DNA of 64,000 bases from Pontibacter virosus (GTDB taxonomy: Bacteria > Bacteroidota > Bacteroidia > Cytophagales > Hymenobacteraceae), in NCBI RefSeq assembly GCF_003096355.1, contig NZ_QEKI01000007.1, positions 62,001 through 126,000 on the forward strand, written 5' to 3'. The notes under the pieces were generated by a model. The model was not told the DNA's origin. It made no database searches and saw nothing but the letters and a program-made list of their open reading frames with translations. A program made the position numbers and the translations under genes. Below, one piece after another: positions 1 through 9,678 of the stretch (position 1 is the stretch's first letter; each line of letters starts with the position of its first letter).

Positions 1-3000
1 TTTCCCAATGCAGTAATTGTTACGAAATTTCTCGAAGCAGTCTGTGGCACTACCATCTCAAGGGTGTTTTCATCAACTTCGAAGAAGTTTGTAACATCTT
101 TTGTTCCGATTTTGATAGTTCCAACATTTGTCAAGTTGTAGCCTTTGACAATTACTCTTTCCAGGAGTCTTGCTTGATTGCTGCTGCTGATGATGCTACC
201 GTTTTCTTTCTCGAATCTCACGATTACCGGGCTCGTTACGGTAAACTCATCTACAGTTGTCTGTGTTGATGCAGCCGTAGTGATCGTTCCAGCGTCATTT
301 GTAAGTCTGATAACTCCTGTAATGGCATTGTTCGGAACTGTTACTGTTATTTGACGAGCAGTAGTTAGGTCTTCCGTATTCACTGTAGCTCGAATATCAA
401 TTTGACTTCCGAGAGGCGCAGGGATGATTTCCCCGCCATGGCCTTTAAAGAAGACGTTGATCATTCCATTTACATCGATCAGGTTTTCACCAGTGATAGT
501 TACAACATATCCAGCTGGTCCTTCTTTAGCCACAAAGTCATGAATGATTGGCGCTTTTACTACACGGAAGATTTGTGAACTTGTTACTGGTGTGCCACCG
601 TCGAATGGTGTAGTAACAGATATCTTACCGATCGTTGCGTCCTGTGGTACTGTTACAGAAATCGTTGTAGGAGAAGTTACAGTGTAAACTGCTGTCTTCT
701 CATCAGCTTCTCCTTCAATACCCAAGAATCTAACTTCTGTTGCATCGTCAAAGTTAGTACCAGTAATAGTAAATGTTGTTCCTACAAGACCGGCATAAGT
801 GCTGAAACTGGTAATGGTCGGAGCTCCAATTACGGTCAGGTCTCCGCTTGCCTGGCCAGTGCCGCTTTCACTTGAAACTTGAATAGTGCCTTTGATAGAG
901 CCGGCAGGAACCGCTACTTCTAACACGTCTTCGCCTTCTTCTGTCGTACTATAGGTAGCGCTTACAATCGTACCTGCAACACGCGTACTTCCTGAACCCG
1001 CAAAGGTTACTGTAGGTATAGCTCTTGTAACTGTTGTTCCATTAAAGTACTCATCAAATCTTGACCCTTTGATGGTAACTGTGTTTACGCCTGCATATAC
1101 TCTGGTGTCATTTGTAGTTCCCGTCTGTACGAAGCTAGTAATTACTGGTTTGTATACTATTAGGGCGTCTGATGTACCTGTGCCACTTGTAGAAGTAACA
1201 CTTAGCACGTCTGAGCTATTCCAATTGACTACTGGCGCTACAAAAGTGATAGTACCTGTACCTGTTTCGTTTTCGGCATTTACTGTATAGCCTGTGATTG
1301 CTATGCCACCATAAGACAGACCCGTAACGTTAATGAAGTTAGTACCTGTGATTACTACTTCCTCTCCAGCATATACCGCAGTTGGCGCTACACTTGAAAT
1401 AACTGGCGCAAGTACAGTAAACTGCTCCGGCTCACTCTCGCCGCTTCCAGACAGTACCGTCAAACTTCCTGATCTGGCGCCGTTTGGAACAGTTACTGTA
1501 ATTTCTGTAGCAGTATAAGTAGTTGCCGTAACCTGAGCACCTTCAAACTTCACAACCGGTGCTTTTTCAGCAGCTCCACCCTGTCCGTCGTTTAACGTTT
1601 CATCCCAGTATTGGGTGAATAATTCACCGGTGATCTTTACTACTGTCTGACCTGCATAACCTTGTGTGGCGCTAATAGTAGTAATGATAGGTTCTAGTAC
1701 CGTATAATCTACTATACTAGTTCCTGTACCGGCCGGGGTTGTAACGGCAACCTTGCCTGTGCCTCCATCAAACGGCGCTTTTACAGTGATCAACTGGAAG
1801 CCTGTCTCAACACCTTCTCCGTCCACTTCATTAGTAACTGCACCTACCATAGCGGCAGGTTTACCATTAAAGGTTACAGCACTTGCATTGGTGAAGAACT
1901 GCCCCCTAACGGTTACCAACTGATAAGCATAGCTAGTAGTAGGAGTGGCTGTGTTGTTTGTGAAGGTAATGTTAGCTGGCGCTGGCACAACGAAAACATC
2001 TTCGCTTTCTGCCACGCCTGCAGCTGCAGTTATGGTGATTTTACCAGTAGTAGCGGCGAATGGCACCGTCACAGTCAGCACATCAAATGTCTCGTTTATC
2101 TGAACAGTAGCCATATCAGCTGCAACTCCATTGAATGCAACAGCTGTAACGTCTATGAAGTTTGTACCAGTGATGGTTACTACTGTTCCTGCTACACCAC
2201 CTTCAGCTGGGCTGAAAGCGATGATGGTAGGGGCAGGTATAACAGTGAAGACGTCTGTAGTTGTAAATACTGTTTCTTCACCTACTTGAAGGCTGATCGG
2301 TCCAGTCGTAGCGCCTGTTGGCACTGTCGCTTCAATAGTACCAGCGGTTTCGCTGTAAGTTAATTGAGCGGTTGTCCCATTGAAAGCCACTCCGGTTGCT
2401 TCATTCAACAACCAGCCAGTAATCACTACTTTATCACCAACTATACCTTCTGTTTCAGTGAAGCTGATAATCTCTGGTGATGTCACTACCGTGTAAGTGG
2501 CTTCACTTGGTTCGCTAGCACCTGCAGCATTTGTTACCATCAGTTTACCAGTTACAGCACCCACTGGGACAGTTGCGGTAATCTGTGTTTCTGAATCAAC
2601 TTTGATCGTGGTGGCTATTGTTTCATCATTACCTTCTTCTGTTCCAAGGAATGTTACCACGATACCTTCACCTTTAAATTCGGTGCCTGTGATCACCACT
2701 GTTGAGCCTTCTGTTCCTTTGATCGGAGCGAGGCTTGTGATGGTAGGTTTCTGAATAATATCGAACTCTTCGTTGCTTACGCTAGTCCCCTGTAAGTTAG
2801 AAATAGTAATTACTCCTGTGATTGCGCCAGCAGGCACATCTGCTGTTAGGGTTGAGTCTGAAGTCACATTCAGGTTATCTGCTACCAGTAGGCCTTCTTC
2901 ACCAGCGAAGCTTACGGTTACCGTTCCTTCATTTACAAAGTTGTAGCCCGTGATTGATACCACTGTACCTGCCACACCTTGATTCGGAGCAAAGGTCAGG

Positions 3001-5135
3001 ATAACTGGTGTCCGGATAACTTCGAATACTGCTGTCTCTGTTGCAGCTGCCGGGTTTATTACTGAGAGCTTACCTGTCACGGCTCCTTCAGGAACAGTTA
3101 CTACAAGCTCTGTATCGCTCTCATTAGGAGTTGTGAATGTTATCGTCTTATTGTCATCTCCTGTTTCATCGCTACCCAGGAACACTACTTCTGAAACATA
3201 CTTTAGATGCTGACCTGTGATCGTGATTTTCTGACCAATTGGTCCTTTTGTAGGAGCTATACTTGCAATTGGAGCATGTATTACTTCAAACGGGCCTTCC
3301 CATACAGCCTGGCCACCCAAAGTGTTTACAGTCACACTGCCTGTCGTAGCATCTGCGGGTATGTTGAAAGTTATGGCTGTACCGTCGCCATTTACTACGA
3401 ACCCGTTCGGGTTATTTATTTCATTGTATGGCGCTATAGTCGCACTGCCCAGAAGAACCGCTGTCGCAGTTTCAAAGTTTGTACCTGTGATGGTCACCTC
3501 TTTTGCTACAATGCTATAAGTTAGGCCACCTTCAGTAGTTCCAACACTGGCAATGGTCGGTGCAGGAACAAAGGTGAATATCTGATCACTTGTCGCAACT
3601 TTATCTTCCCCCGGGGAGATCACCTGGATCTTACCTGTGCTGGCATCAGCTGGCACGAGCACCACAAGTTCTGTATCACTTGTCACAGGAGTCACGATAG
3701 TTCCTTCTCTGTCATCCTCAGCTGTTGCTGGATCTCCCAAGAACATGACACTGCTTACGCCTGAAAGATTTGTACCTGTAATGGTTATCTGCATATTTGG
3801 ACCTGCAGACGTTGGCTCAAAGCTTGCAATGGTTGGAGCCGGCACATCAAATGGCGCCTCACTTACATCCTGACCGGCAGGGCTTTTAACGGTGATCGGG
3901 CCTGTGCTTGCGCCCAATGGTACAGTTGCCGTTATTTGATTGTCGTTTACCACTGTAAAGGTAGCCTTCACCCCATTGAACAGCACTTCATTAACTGCAG
4001 TGAAATACTCCCCATAGATAGTTACAATTGTACTTACGGCGCCTCCTGCCGGGCTAAACTCAACAGCCGGAGTTTCTACATCATTGTCATGATCAAATGC
4101 GAGAATCTGTGGCCCAAGCACTGTAAAATCATTTGTGCTTACATCCTCTCCAGCTGGCGTTACTATCGTAATCTTACCAGTTGTTGCACCATTAGGTACA
4201 GTTACTGTAATTTCACTGTCCTCTTTTTCTTCTGTGAATTTTATCGTTGTTGGATCAGCTGCTACACCGTTAAACAGCACTCCGGTTACGCCTGTGAAAT
4301 ACTGCCCGTAAAGCGTTACGGTTTCACCTGCACCCGCACTTAGTGGATCAAACTCAATTGTTGTAGCAAATACTGGAGCCGGCACCTCAAACTCTGTTGC
4401 ACTTGTAACATCTCCATAAGGGGTTACAACCTTGATAAAGGAATTTCCAACTCCGTACGGCACTGTAGCTATAACAACCGCACTGTCTTTAGAAATAATA
4501 GTAGCAGGTATTTCTCCAAAATAAACTGCTGTAGTCTCTTTCAGATGTCTGCCATTTATCGTTACTTCTGTCCCTGGTACTCCTTCCGATGGGCTAAAAC
4601 CAGTCAATTCTGGCTCTTGCGAAACTTGTATCGCATCTAGAAATACATAGGCTGCATTTACGGATGCCAGCTCAAACCTTACATTTGTCGCGTTGCTTGG
4701 CAAATATATCGTTTCAGTTGACGGCTCAACAGTTACTGCGTAGGTCGAAGCTTCTTTAGTCGTTCCCCCTTGTAAACGGTAGCTCACTCTTATAGTAGCA
4801 CTGTAGTCCGCTAACCTTGTTGTACTTGCCAAAAAGCTGAAGCTTACTTTGTACCCTGTTAAGCCTATTTGGCTTTCTTCCTGGAGCTTAACGTCTACAT
4901 AAGCTGTAGTTGTTCTGAATTGAGCAGAACCTCCAGTTGAACCTGGCGCTATGTCTGCCCCATCTGAGCTCAGTCCATCAGTTTTTATGTTTTCAGAGGT
5001 TGGTATTCGCCAGGGACCATCATATGTTATGGTGCCCTGCGCCATACCGGCTGTGACCAGACCCAGCATAATCACGCACTGCAGGAGCAGTGAACGCAAT
5101 AGTCGGCCTAATGGGGGAGTGTAGATTTGTGCCAT
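1..5135 (-). CDS. Giant secreted IPT/TIG-repeat surface protein (C-terminus beyond the left edge)
   Basis: The reading frame is open from the ATG at 5135 to the left edge, giving at least 1,711 residues. Residues 1-33 form a signal peptide: a basic start followed by LLLQCVIMLGLVTAGMAQG. Residues about 34-170 are a beta-rich, non-repeated N-terminal region. From about residue 172 onward I count about 17 consecutive immunoglobulin-like IPT/TIG domains of roughly 80-100 residues. Each has the same skeleton: P.I.sF.P..G..G..VTITG.nF, then V.FnG., VtVP.gA.tG.I.V.t..G. Such repeats build long stalks on cell-surface adhesins or extracellular proteins. The missing C-terminus would show whether it carries a type IX sorting domain, as the neighbour at 5900 does. 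The many short plus-strand frames here are shadows. Function beyond surface exposure is unknown. Confidence 0.9.
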   Translation of the reverse strand, partial: MAQIYTPPLGRLLRSLLLQCVIMLGLVTAGMAQGTITYDGPWRIPTSENIKTDGLSSDGADIAPGSTGGSAQFRTTTAYVDVKLQEESQIGLTGYKVSFSFLASTTRLADYSATIRVSYRLQGGTTKEASTYAVTVEPSTETIYLPSNATNVRFELASVNAAYVFLDAIQVSQEPELTGFSPSEGVPGTEVTINGRHLKETTAVYFGEIPATIISKDSAVVIATVPYGVGNSFIKVVTPYGDVTSATEFEVPAPVFATTIEFDPLSAGAGETVTLYGQYFTGVTGVLFNGVAADPTTIKFTEEKEDSEITVTVPNGATTGKITIVTPAGEDVSTNDFTVLGPQILAFDHDNDVETPAVEFSPAGGAVSTIVTIYGEYFTAVNEVLFNGVKATFTVVNDNQITATVPLGASTGPITVKSPAGQDVSEAPFDVPAPTIASFEPTSAGPNMQITITGTNLSGVSSVMFLGDPATAEDDREGTIVTPVTSDTELVVLVPADASTGKIQVISPGEDKVATSDQIFTFVPAPTIASVGTTEGGLTYSIVAKEVTITGTNFETATAVLLGSATIAPYNEINNPNGFVVNGDGTAITFNIPADATTGSVTVNTLGGQAVWEGPFEVIHAPIASIAPTKGPIGQKITITGQHLKYVSEVVFLGSDETGDDNKTITFTTPNESDTELVVTVPEGAVTGKLSVINPAAATETAVFEVIRTPVILTFAPNQGVAGTVVSITGYNFVNEGTVTVSFAGEEGLLVADNLNVTSDSTLTADVPAGAITGVITISNLQGTSVSNEEFDIIQKPTITSLAPIKGTEGSTVVITGTEFKGEGIVVTFLGTEEGNDETIATTIKVDSETQITATVPVGAVTGKLMVTNAAGASEPSEATYTVVTSPEIISFTETEGIVGDKVVITGWLLNEATGVAFNGTTAQLTYSETAGTIEATVPTGATTGPISLQVGEETVFTTTDVFTVIPAPTIIAFSPAEGGVAGTVVTITGTNFIDVTAVAFNGVAADMATVQINETFDVLTVTVPFAATTGKITITAAAGVAESEDVFVVPAPANITFTNNTATPTTSYAYQLVTVRGQFFTNASAVTFNGKPAAMVGAVTNEVDGEGVETGFQLITVKAPFDGGTGKVAVTTPAGTGTSIVDYTVLEPIITTISATQGYAGQTVVKITGELFTQYWDETLNDGQGGAAEKAPVVKFEGAQVTATTYTATEITVTVPNGARSGSLTVLSGSGESEPEQFTVLAPVISSVAPTAVYAGEEVVITGTNFINVTGLSYGGIAITGYTVNAENETGTGTITFVAPVVNWNSSDVLSVTSTSGTGTSDALIVYKPVITSFVQTGTTNDTRVYAGVNTVTIKGSRFDEYFNGTTVTRAIPTVTFAGSGSTRVAGTIVSATYSTTEEGEDVLEVAVPAGSIKGTIQVSSESGTGQASGDLTVIGAPTITSFSTYAGLVGTTFTITGTNFDDATEVRFLGIEGEADEKTAVYTVTSPTTISVTVPQDATIGKISVTTPFDGGTPVTSSQIFRVVKAPIIHDFVAKEGPAGYVVTITGENLIDVNGMINVFFKGHGGEIIPAPLGSQIDIRATVNTEDLTTARQITVTVPNNAITGVIRLTNDAGTITTAASTQTTVDEFTVTSPVIVRFEKENGSIISSSNQARLLERVIVKGYNLTNVGTIKIGTKDVTNFFEVDENTLEMVVPQTASRNFVTITALG

Positions 5136-5839
5136 AGCTAAAAGTTAAGAGTTAATAAATTTTTGTGCAGTTTTAATGCTAAGTTAATTATCACAAAATA
5201 AGATAATTTATCTTTCACTTTTGCAATATAAGCTCCTGTTTTTTTGTCTGATTTTAACTCTCTTCTTACAACTTGCGTTTTTGATGCGTTTAAGGCTGTT
5301 TTTGAAATGTGCCTTGGTTATGTTATTTGAAAACTTTTCATGTTTATTTTTTGCCCATATAACTAAATAATGTTCCAACTTAACTTTCTCAATATTGCAT
5401 AAAAATATTATATATAGTGTTTTCATATTATTCCATTTCTAGCCGTAATGCAATATGCTTATTTTGAATGTTGCGAAATGGATGCAATTATCTTACTTAA
5501 TAGGTAGTAGATATTCCCATAGGTATATCTAAAATGAGCTTTTTCATATTAGCCATATTAATGCCTGGGTAGATTATAAAAATGCATAAATAGGCAACAT
5601 GTTGATCTTATGTTAGAACAGCCAATCCTGTCTCAGCATAGGCTCAGGTATAGCAAGCAATCGTTATAGATTACTTTACTTTATACCGTTCTTTATGAAA
5701 AATATTTAGACTTTTAAAGTGGATATAGTTGTTTTACAATACTATACATAGAAGTATAGAGATGCAGGAGATTATAGTTTGACGTATTGAGAAATCAAGA
5801 TAAGAAGATGGACAGACTAAAAAATTCGCTCATATCATT
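5136..5839. other. Intergenic region, AT-rich, no convincing gene
   Basis: About 700 bases lie between the TIG-protein start and the terminator of the type IX cargo gene. The only sizeable frame, about 72 codons on the minus strand at 5208-5426, is Lys/Asn/Ile-rich low-complexity coding without any family resemblance, as expected from AT-rich spacer. The promoter of the TIG gene should lie just above 5135, but I see no clear TAnnTTTG box. Two copies of the AGGTATA motif occur at 5521 and 5646. Confidence 0.6.
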
Positions 5840-5879
5840 AACAGAAAAGGGCTGCAGTTTCCTGCAGCCCTTTTCTGTT
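5840..5879 (-). terminator. Perfect 18-bp hairpin terminator
   Basis: The arms 5840-5857 and 5862-5879 are perfectly complementary around a TTTC loop; the core is AAAAGGGCTGCAG. It lies 20 bases beyond the stop codon of the minus-strand gene that ends at 5900, and runs of A and T flank the stem, so it fits an intrinsic terminator for that gene. Confidence 0.85.
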
Positions 5880-5899
5880 CTGGTTGTTTTGTCTTACGT

Positions 5900-8128
5900 C
5901 TAGCGCTTCATCAGCTTAAAGGTATGCTTCGTGTCGTTATCAAGTACGTGTAGCACATATATGCCTTTAGTGGTAACACTTCGCATATCTACTGTAATAG
6001 AGTTGCCAGAGGTTTCCTCGGTGCGCTGCTGCAGTACTTTCCCCATCGCATCCATCAACACTATCTGCACATTACGAGCCTCTGAACCATTAAGTGTCAC
6101 GATAACAGCATCATCAAATGGATTCGGGTATGCGGATACTGTGGCATTATCAGCGTCCAAAGCGACAGCTCTAATGGGTGAGTACGAAGTTGTGCCATCT
6201 AAATCAATCTGCTTCAGGCGGTAATAGCGAGTGCCAGACACTGCTTTCATATCCAGGAAGCTGTAATCCTGGCGTACCGAAGTGGTTCCCACCTTACTCT
6301 CTACAAACCCGATTGCTTTAAAATCTCTGGCGTTGCTTGACACCTGTACTTCGAAGCCTTTGTTCTCCAGTTCTGAAGCAGTTGCCCAGGCTAGATTTAC
6401 ACCCTTGGTTTGTGCATGCGCTTTGAAGAACATGAGTTCTACGGGGAGAGGGGTGATTGTTAAGTCATTTATTTCATATGTCCCATCAGCATTATTTAAG
6501 TTATTATAGCAGGCGGTGTTCTGAGGATTCAATGTCAATACTACTCTTACACCATCAATATCCCCCCGCATTTCACTTATCGTCCAATCACGAGTATTTG
6601 CCGCTGTTACCCAATTATCCGCAGAACTTCCTACAGTATGATAATACCATTGATAATATATAATCTCTGCAGCCTGTATGTTACTCTCAAAACTAAATGT
6701 AGCAGGTTGGCCGACAATTGGATTTTCTGGTCTAATAATATTTCCTGTCGCTGCAATAGCTGATGTTCCTGTAACTGTAACTGTAGCCGGATCGCTTATA
6801 CAACCTGTTGCAGAATTTAATTTTCTGTATGTAAAAGTAGTAGTCCCACTATTTACAGAGCCTATTGTATAGGAGTCGTCGTCACCTAATAAAATGCCTC
6901 CTGAATCGTACCATCTGTACTCCATACCTAACTCAGGTACAGCATTAATGGTTAATGCTCCTCCAACGCATCTCTCTGCAGTAATATCTATTGGTGTAGT
7001 CGGAGTGAGATTATTGGTAGTTGGCACAACTAAATATTTTTTATCACTAGTACATCCTTCTGAGTTACTTAATACAACATAATGCACTCCGCTGTCATCT
7101 TCTGTTGACATTTCAATTTCTGATCCAGTCCCTTTTATGCCACCATTAATATCATACCATGTATAAATATCGTTACTACCTCCTCCGCTAGCTATGTATG
7201 TTATTCTTTGATTTCCTCTTGCATCACAATCTACATTTGCATTCACAGTAGGAGAAACTAATTTCCCAACATGTGCTACTACCGGAACTTTTGGACTTGA
7301 ACAATTCGTAGCAGTATTGATTTTAGCAACATAGAACGTAGTAGTTTGAGAAAGAGGCTGAGTTGTATATTCCGCCTCAGTTGCACCATTAATTGCAACT
7401 TCAGACATGTCATACCACTGATATATTTCATTCTCTAGCTTACCAGATGCTTTTAGGATAAAAACTATCGGCTCTGTAGAACAGGCACCAACAGAAGTAG
7501 CCTGCGGTATTAATGGAATACATGATTCCGTTATTGTGAGATTATCTATATATAAATTGGCGTTATTACCAGAGCCAATAGCTTGAAGTGCAAGACGGGC
7601 TGTACCTATGTTAGTAGCTGTAAATGACACGGAATAGCTTAACAATGTACTACCCACATTTATTGCTTCACCCGCAAGATTCCTATTGCTCGAATTAGTT
7701 GGATTACCAGCAATAGCAGTTGTTGCACCGGACAAAATGTTTATTCTGCCATCGTTACCTATCGCTCTTGCCCCAAATGAAACGGTATATGTATATCCCT
7801 CTTTGAAATCAAAAGCTTGATTGATTACAGTGGTTGTATTATACCCTGGGTTACCAGCATTCCCATTCGTGCCACTCACAACTAGCTCTCCTCCTGTAAC
7901 TCTATTAGATCCTATCTTACCAGTATAATTAGTATTAAGTGTGAGATCATCTCCACTGCTAAAGCCATTAGAATAGAGTGTTGTTTCCTGCCCCACACTC
8001 TCCCCACTCACCAGCAGGAAAAAGCTTAGCAACAGCAACGTAAAAATTTTACTTGCCGCAGCTGTTCCCGTAGCGTTGGCAGATGGCCGCTGGATGAGAG
8101 CGGCGGTTGGATTGTAGATGTGTTTCAT
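5900..8128 (-). CDS. Type IX secretion cargo protein with C-terminal type A sorting domain
   Basis: A secreted protein of about 742 residues. I chose the ATG at 8128 (MKHIYNPTAAL) over the ATG at 8197, because a basic start and a hydrophobic stretch (FTLLLLSFFLLVSG, ending near GQE) then form a signal peptide. Residues about 50-205 resemble a carbohydrate-binding-like jelly roll (NGFSSGDDLTLNTNYTGKIG; LYIDNLTI). Several Ig/PKD-like domains with paired YQWYD/YTWYD/YRWYD motifs follow. Then comes a region typical of Cytophagales secreted proteins (PLPVELMFFKA, GFEVQVSSN, RYYRLKQIDLDG). The last ~75 residues are the sorting domain (YPNPFDDAVIV ... KGIYVLHVLDN ... KLMKR). That tail directs export through the type IX system, whose PorP/SprF-like and GldJ-like parts lie at 38.6-40.9 kb. 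The ligand is unknown. Confidence 0.88.
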   Translation of the reverse strand: MKHIYNPTAALIQRPSANATGTAAASKIFTLLLLSFFLLVSGESVGQETTLYSNGFSSGDDLTLNTNYTGKIGSNRVTGGELVVSGTNGNAGNPGYNTTTVINQAFDFKEGYTYTVSFGARAIGNDGRINILSGATTAIAGNPTNSSNRNLAGEAINVGSTLLSYSVSFTATNIGTARLALQAIGSGNNANLYIDNLTITESCIPLIPQATSVGACSTEPIVFILKASGKLENEIYQWYDMSEVAINGATEAEYTTQPLSQTTTFYVAKINTATNCSSPKVPVVAHVGKLVSPTVNANVDCDARGNQRITYIASGGGSNDIYTWYDINGGIKGTGSEIEMSTEDDSGVHYVVLSNSEGCTSDKKYLVVPTTNNLTPTTPIDITAERCVGGALTINAVPELGMEYRWYDSGGILLGDDDSYTIGSVNSGTTTFTYRKLNSATGCISDPATVTVTGTSAIAATGNIIRPENPIVGQPATFSFESNIQAAEIIYYQWYYHTVGSSADNWVTAANTRDWTISEMRGDIDGVRVVLTLNPQNTACYNNLNNADGTYEINDLTITPLPVELMFFKAHAQTKGVNLAWATASELENKGFEVQVSSNARDFKAIGFVESKVGTTSVRQDYSFLDMKAVSGTRYYRLKQIDLDGTTSYSPIRAVALDADNATVSAYPNPFDDAVIVTLNGSEARNVQIVLMDAMGKVLQQRTEETSGNSITVDMRSVTTKGIYVLHVLDNDTKHTFKLMKR

Positions 8129-8551
8129 AATGAACAAAAAATTAGAAGATTCAGGTTGATTGGTGGCTTGACCAGAGCCTAGGTATGGACATAGCAATTC
8201 CGAGTATGCTTTTTACAGCATTTTTTAGAACTCTAGTTTTAGAGAACTAACCAAAGGGTATAAACTGACTAGCTATAAGCTACTATGCGGCACACTAGCT
8301 TATAGGATCACTTTTACCCGTTAAAATATTCGGAAGAATAATTTTGCCCTTTAACTAAATAAGTCTAAAAGATTATTAATATAAAGCAATATTAATTATA
8401 GGACAGGGAATTTCCATACAATTATTGTTATTTTTTTTATCGAAAATTTACAAATTGCACTGGATTTAACAGTTATAATGTTTTATCTAAACATAAAATC
8501 ATCTTTAGACCTAGATAAACATTAATATATAACTATTTAAACAATTAATTA
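8129..8551. other. Intergenic region, AT-rich, nothing recognised
   Basis: About 420 bases between a minus-strand start and the stop of the next minus-strand gene. The stretch 8,340-8,540 is very AT-rich with no open frame of note. It must hold the promoter of the type IX cargo gene and possibly the terminator of the phosphoesterase gene, but I see no strong hairpin or clear -7 box. Confidence 0.5.
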
Positions 8552-9247
8552 TCAACTCTTTCTGCGAACAGTGTAAGGACGGTCTAAATTGCACTGAATA
8601 TTCAATAAATTAGTATCTAAATCCAACGCGACCATGTTGCCATAGGCGGCATTTTTGTAGTAAACGCACCCTGCATCCAGGTTGATGCGGGCGTCCTGGT
8701 GTGCAGCACTTTTTTTTATGGCATGGAGAGCAGTAGGAGTATGGCCGTGCAGGAGCCTCTTGTTATGTAGCCGGTCCCACTCAACCTCATAGTTTCTGAT
8801 GTTAAGCATGGCCTCTTTGTCTCTGAACAGATCATCCTGATGAAAGTCGAAGCCGGCGTGTACCAGGTAGTAGTCGGGGAGTTCGAGGTGATAGGGAAGG
8901 GTGTCGATGAAATTGGCGTAGGTGGTAGGGAGCTTTCTGAAGTCTTGCATACCAAAGCTTTTAAGCACCATTTCCTTTTCCTGGTCGGACAGATTTAGCG
9001 CCGATTCGCCTTTGGAAGCGGCTTTTAGCAACATCTGGTCATGGTTGCCGCGCAGGCAGTGCACCTGGTACTGTTGTTTCTGGAGGTGGATGATGAAATC
9101 CAGGACGCCTTTGCTATCAGGGCCTTTGTTCACGTAGTCGCCAAGCAGGTATAGCTCGTCCGTTTTTTTGAGTTGCAGTTGCTCGAGCACGAGCGCTTTG
9201 AAGGTACGGGCACAGCCGTGTATGTCACTGATCGCGTATCGGGCCAT
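8552..9247 (-). CDS. Metallophosphoesterase of the Ser/Thr phosphatase (PPP) type
   Basis: A 231-residue calcineurin-like phosphoesterase, the length of small bacterial PPP phosphatases of the PrpA/ApaH type. The metal-binding motifs are in order: SDIHGC at residues 7-12 (D-x-H), GDYVNKGPDS near residue 36 (GD), RGNHD near residue 66, and HAGFD and LLHGHTP further on. The second motif is normally GDxVDRG; here Asp-Arg are replaced by Asn-Lys, a variant that keeps the metal-ligand Asp. The likely substrate class is phosphoprotein or a dinucleotide such as Ap4A, but sequence alone does not decide. The ATG at 9247 starts directly at the conserved core (MARYAISDIHG). Confidence 0.85.
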   Translation of the reverse strand: MARYAISDIHGCARTFKALVLEQLQLKKTDELYLLGDYVNKGPDSKGVLDFIIHLQKQQYQVHCLRGNHDQMLLKAASKGESALNLSDQEKEMVLKSFGMQDFRKLPTTYANFIDTLPYHLELPDYYLVHAGFDFHQDDLFRDKEAMLNIRNYEVEWDRLHNKRLLHGHTPTALHAIKKSAAHQDARINLDAGCVYYKNAAYGNMVALDLDTNLLNIQCNLDRPYTVRRKS

Positions 9248-9290
9248 GGCGGTGTACGTCTGGTCTGAGTCGGTTTAACGAGGCTAAAAA

Positions 9291-9321
9291 AATAGCACCT
9301 GTTTCAAAAGCAGGTGCTATT
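9291..9321 (-). terminator. Hairpin terminator between the stress cassette and the phosphoesterase gene
   Basis: An 11-bp perfect stem (AATAGCACCTG / CAGGTGCTATT) with a 9-base loop lies 20 bases beyond the stop of the minus-strand gene at 9341. The far arm is followed in the minus direction by a T-run (complement of the A-run at about 9286-9292). It separates the upstream cassette from the phosphoesterase gene. Confidence 0.75.
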
Positions 9322-9340
9322 CCTTTCAGCTTTGTTCTGA

Positions 9341-9580
9341 TTAGTTATACTTGTTGTTATCCAAGCCGGGCTTGTCATGGTTGCGGTTAGGGTTGTTCAC
9401 GCGCACATTGGCACCTGTTTCATCCGCATCATCCACGGTATACTTCTCTTCCAGTTCCTCGTGCTCAGCTCTTGTGCTGTTTGGGTCTACAGGCTTACCG
9501 CCGGCAGCTTTGTCCTGACCTTTGCCAGCTGGATTTCCTGTATTTTCCCCTCCAGGCTGGGTATGCTTATATGATGGCAT
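9341..9580 (-). CDS. Small hydrophilin-like protein (79 aa)
   Basis: A 79-residue, very hydrophilic protein with no Cys or Trp, about 11% Gly and many Asn, Asp, Glu and Lys. It has no signal peptide, membrane segment or recognisable fold, so it is probably intrinsically disordered. This composition fits the loose definition of hydrophilins, proteins often made under drying or osmotic stress; that role is an inference. A classical Shine-Dalgarno AAGGAGG (9588-9594) sits 7 bases before the ATG, which is unusual in this phylum and supports the frame being real and strongly translated. It is the last gene of a probable minus-strand operon after the 103-aa protein and the SDR. I do not recognise a named family. 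Confidence 0.75.
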   Translation of the reverse strand: MPSYKHTQPGGENTGNPAGKGQDKAAGGKPVDPNSTRAEHEELEEKYTVDDADETGANVRVNNPNRNHDKPGLDNNKYN

Positions 9581-9587
9581 AATGTGT

Positions 9588-9594
9588 CCTCCTT
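9588..9594 (-). promoter_or_regulatory. Strong Shine-Dalgarno site
   Basis: Read on the minus strand the sequence is AAGGAGG, 7 bases before the ATG at 9580. Genes of Bacteroidota seldom use such sites, and I found no comparable one at the other starts I checked in this window. It fixes the start of the 79-aa protein. Confidence 0.8.
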
Positions 9595-9678
9595 GTATTT
9601 AAGTTAAAAATAAAAGGCAAGCTGCCTCGGCCTGTACCGGAGAGCAGCTATACCTTGTGTAAGTTTCAATGCATTTGA

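Noticed and set aside
1069..4343. Several plus-strand frames of 60-135 codons inside the TIG-repeat gene
   Set aside because: They are antisense shadows; the minus-strand frame is continuous and shows clear repeated domains.
5208..5426. 72-codon minus-strand frame in the spacer
   Set aside because: Lys/Asn/Ile-rich with no family resemblance and within AT-rich DNA; typical spacer noise.
1..9640. Genomic island at the left end
   Set aside because: Lower GC and low word density are suggestive, but no integrase, tRNA junction or direct repeats were found; large secreted repeat proteins alone can explain it.
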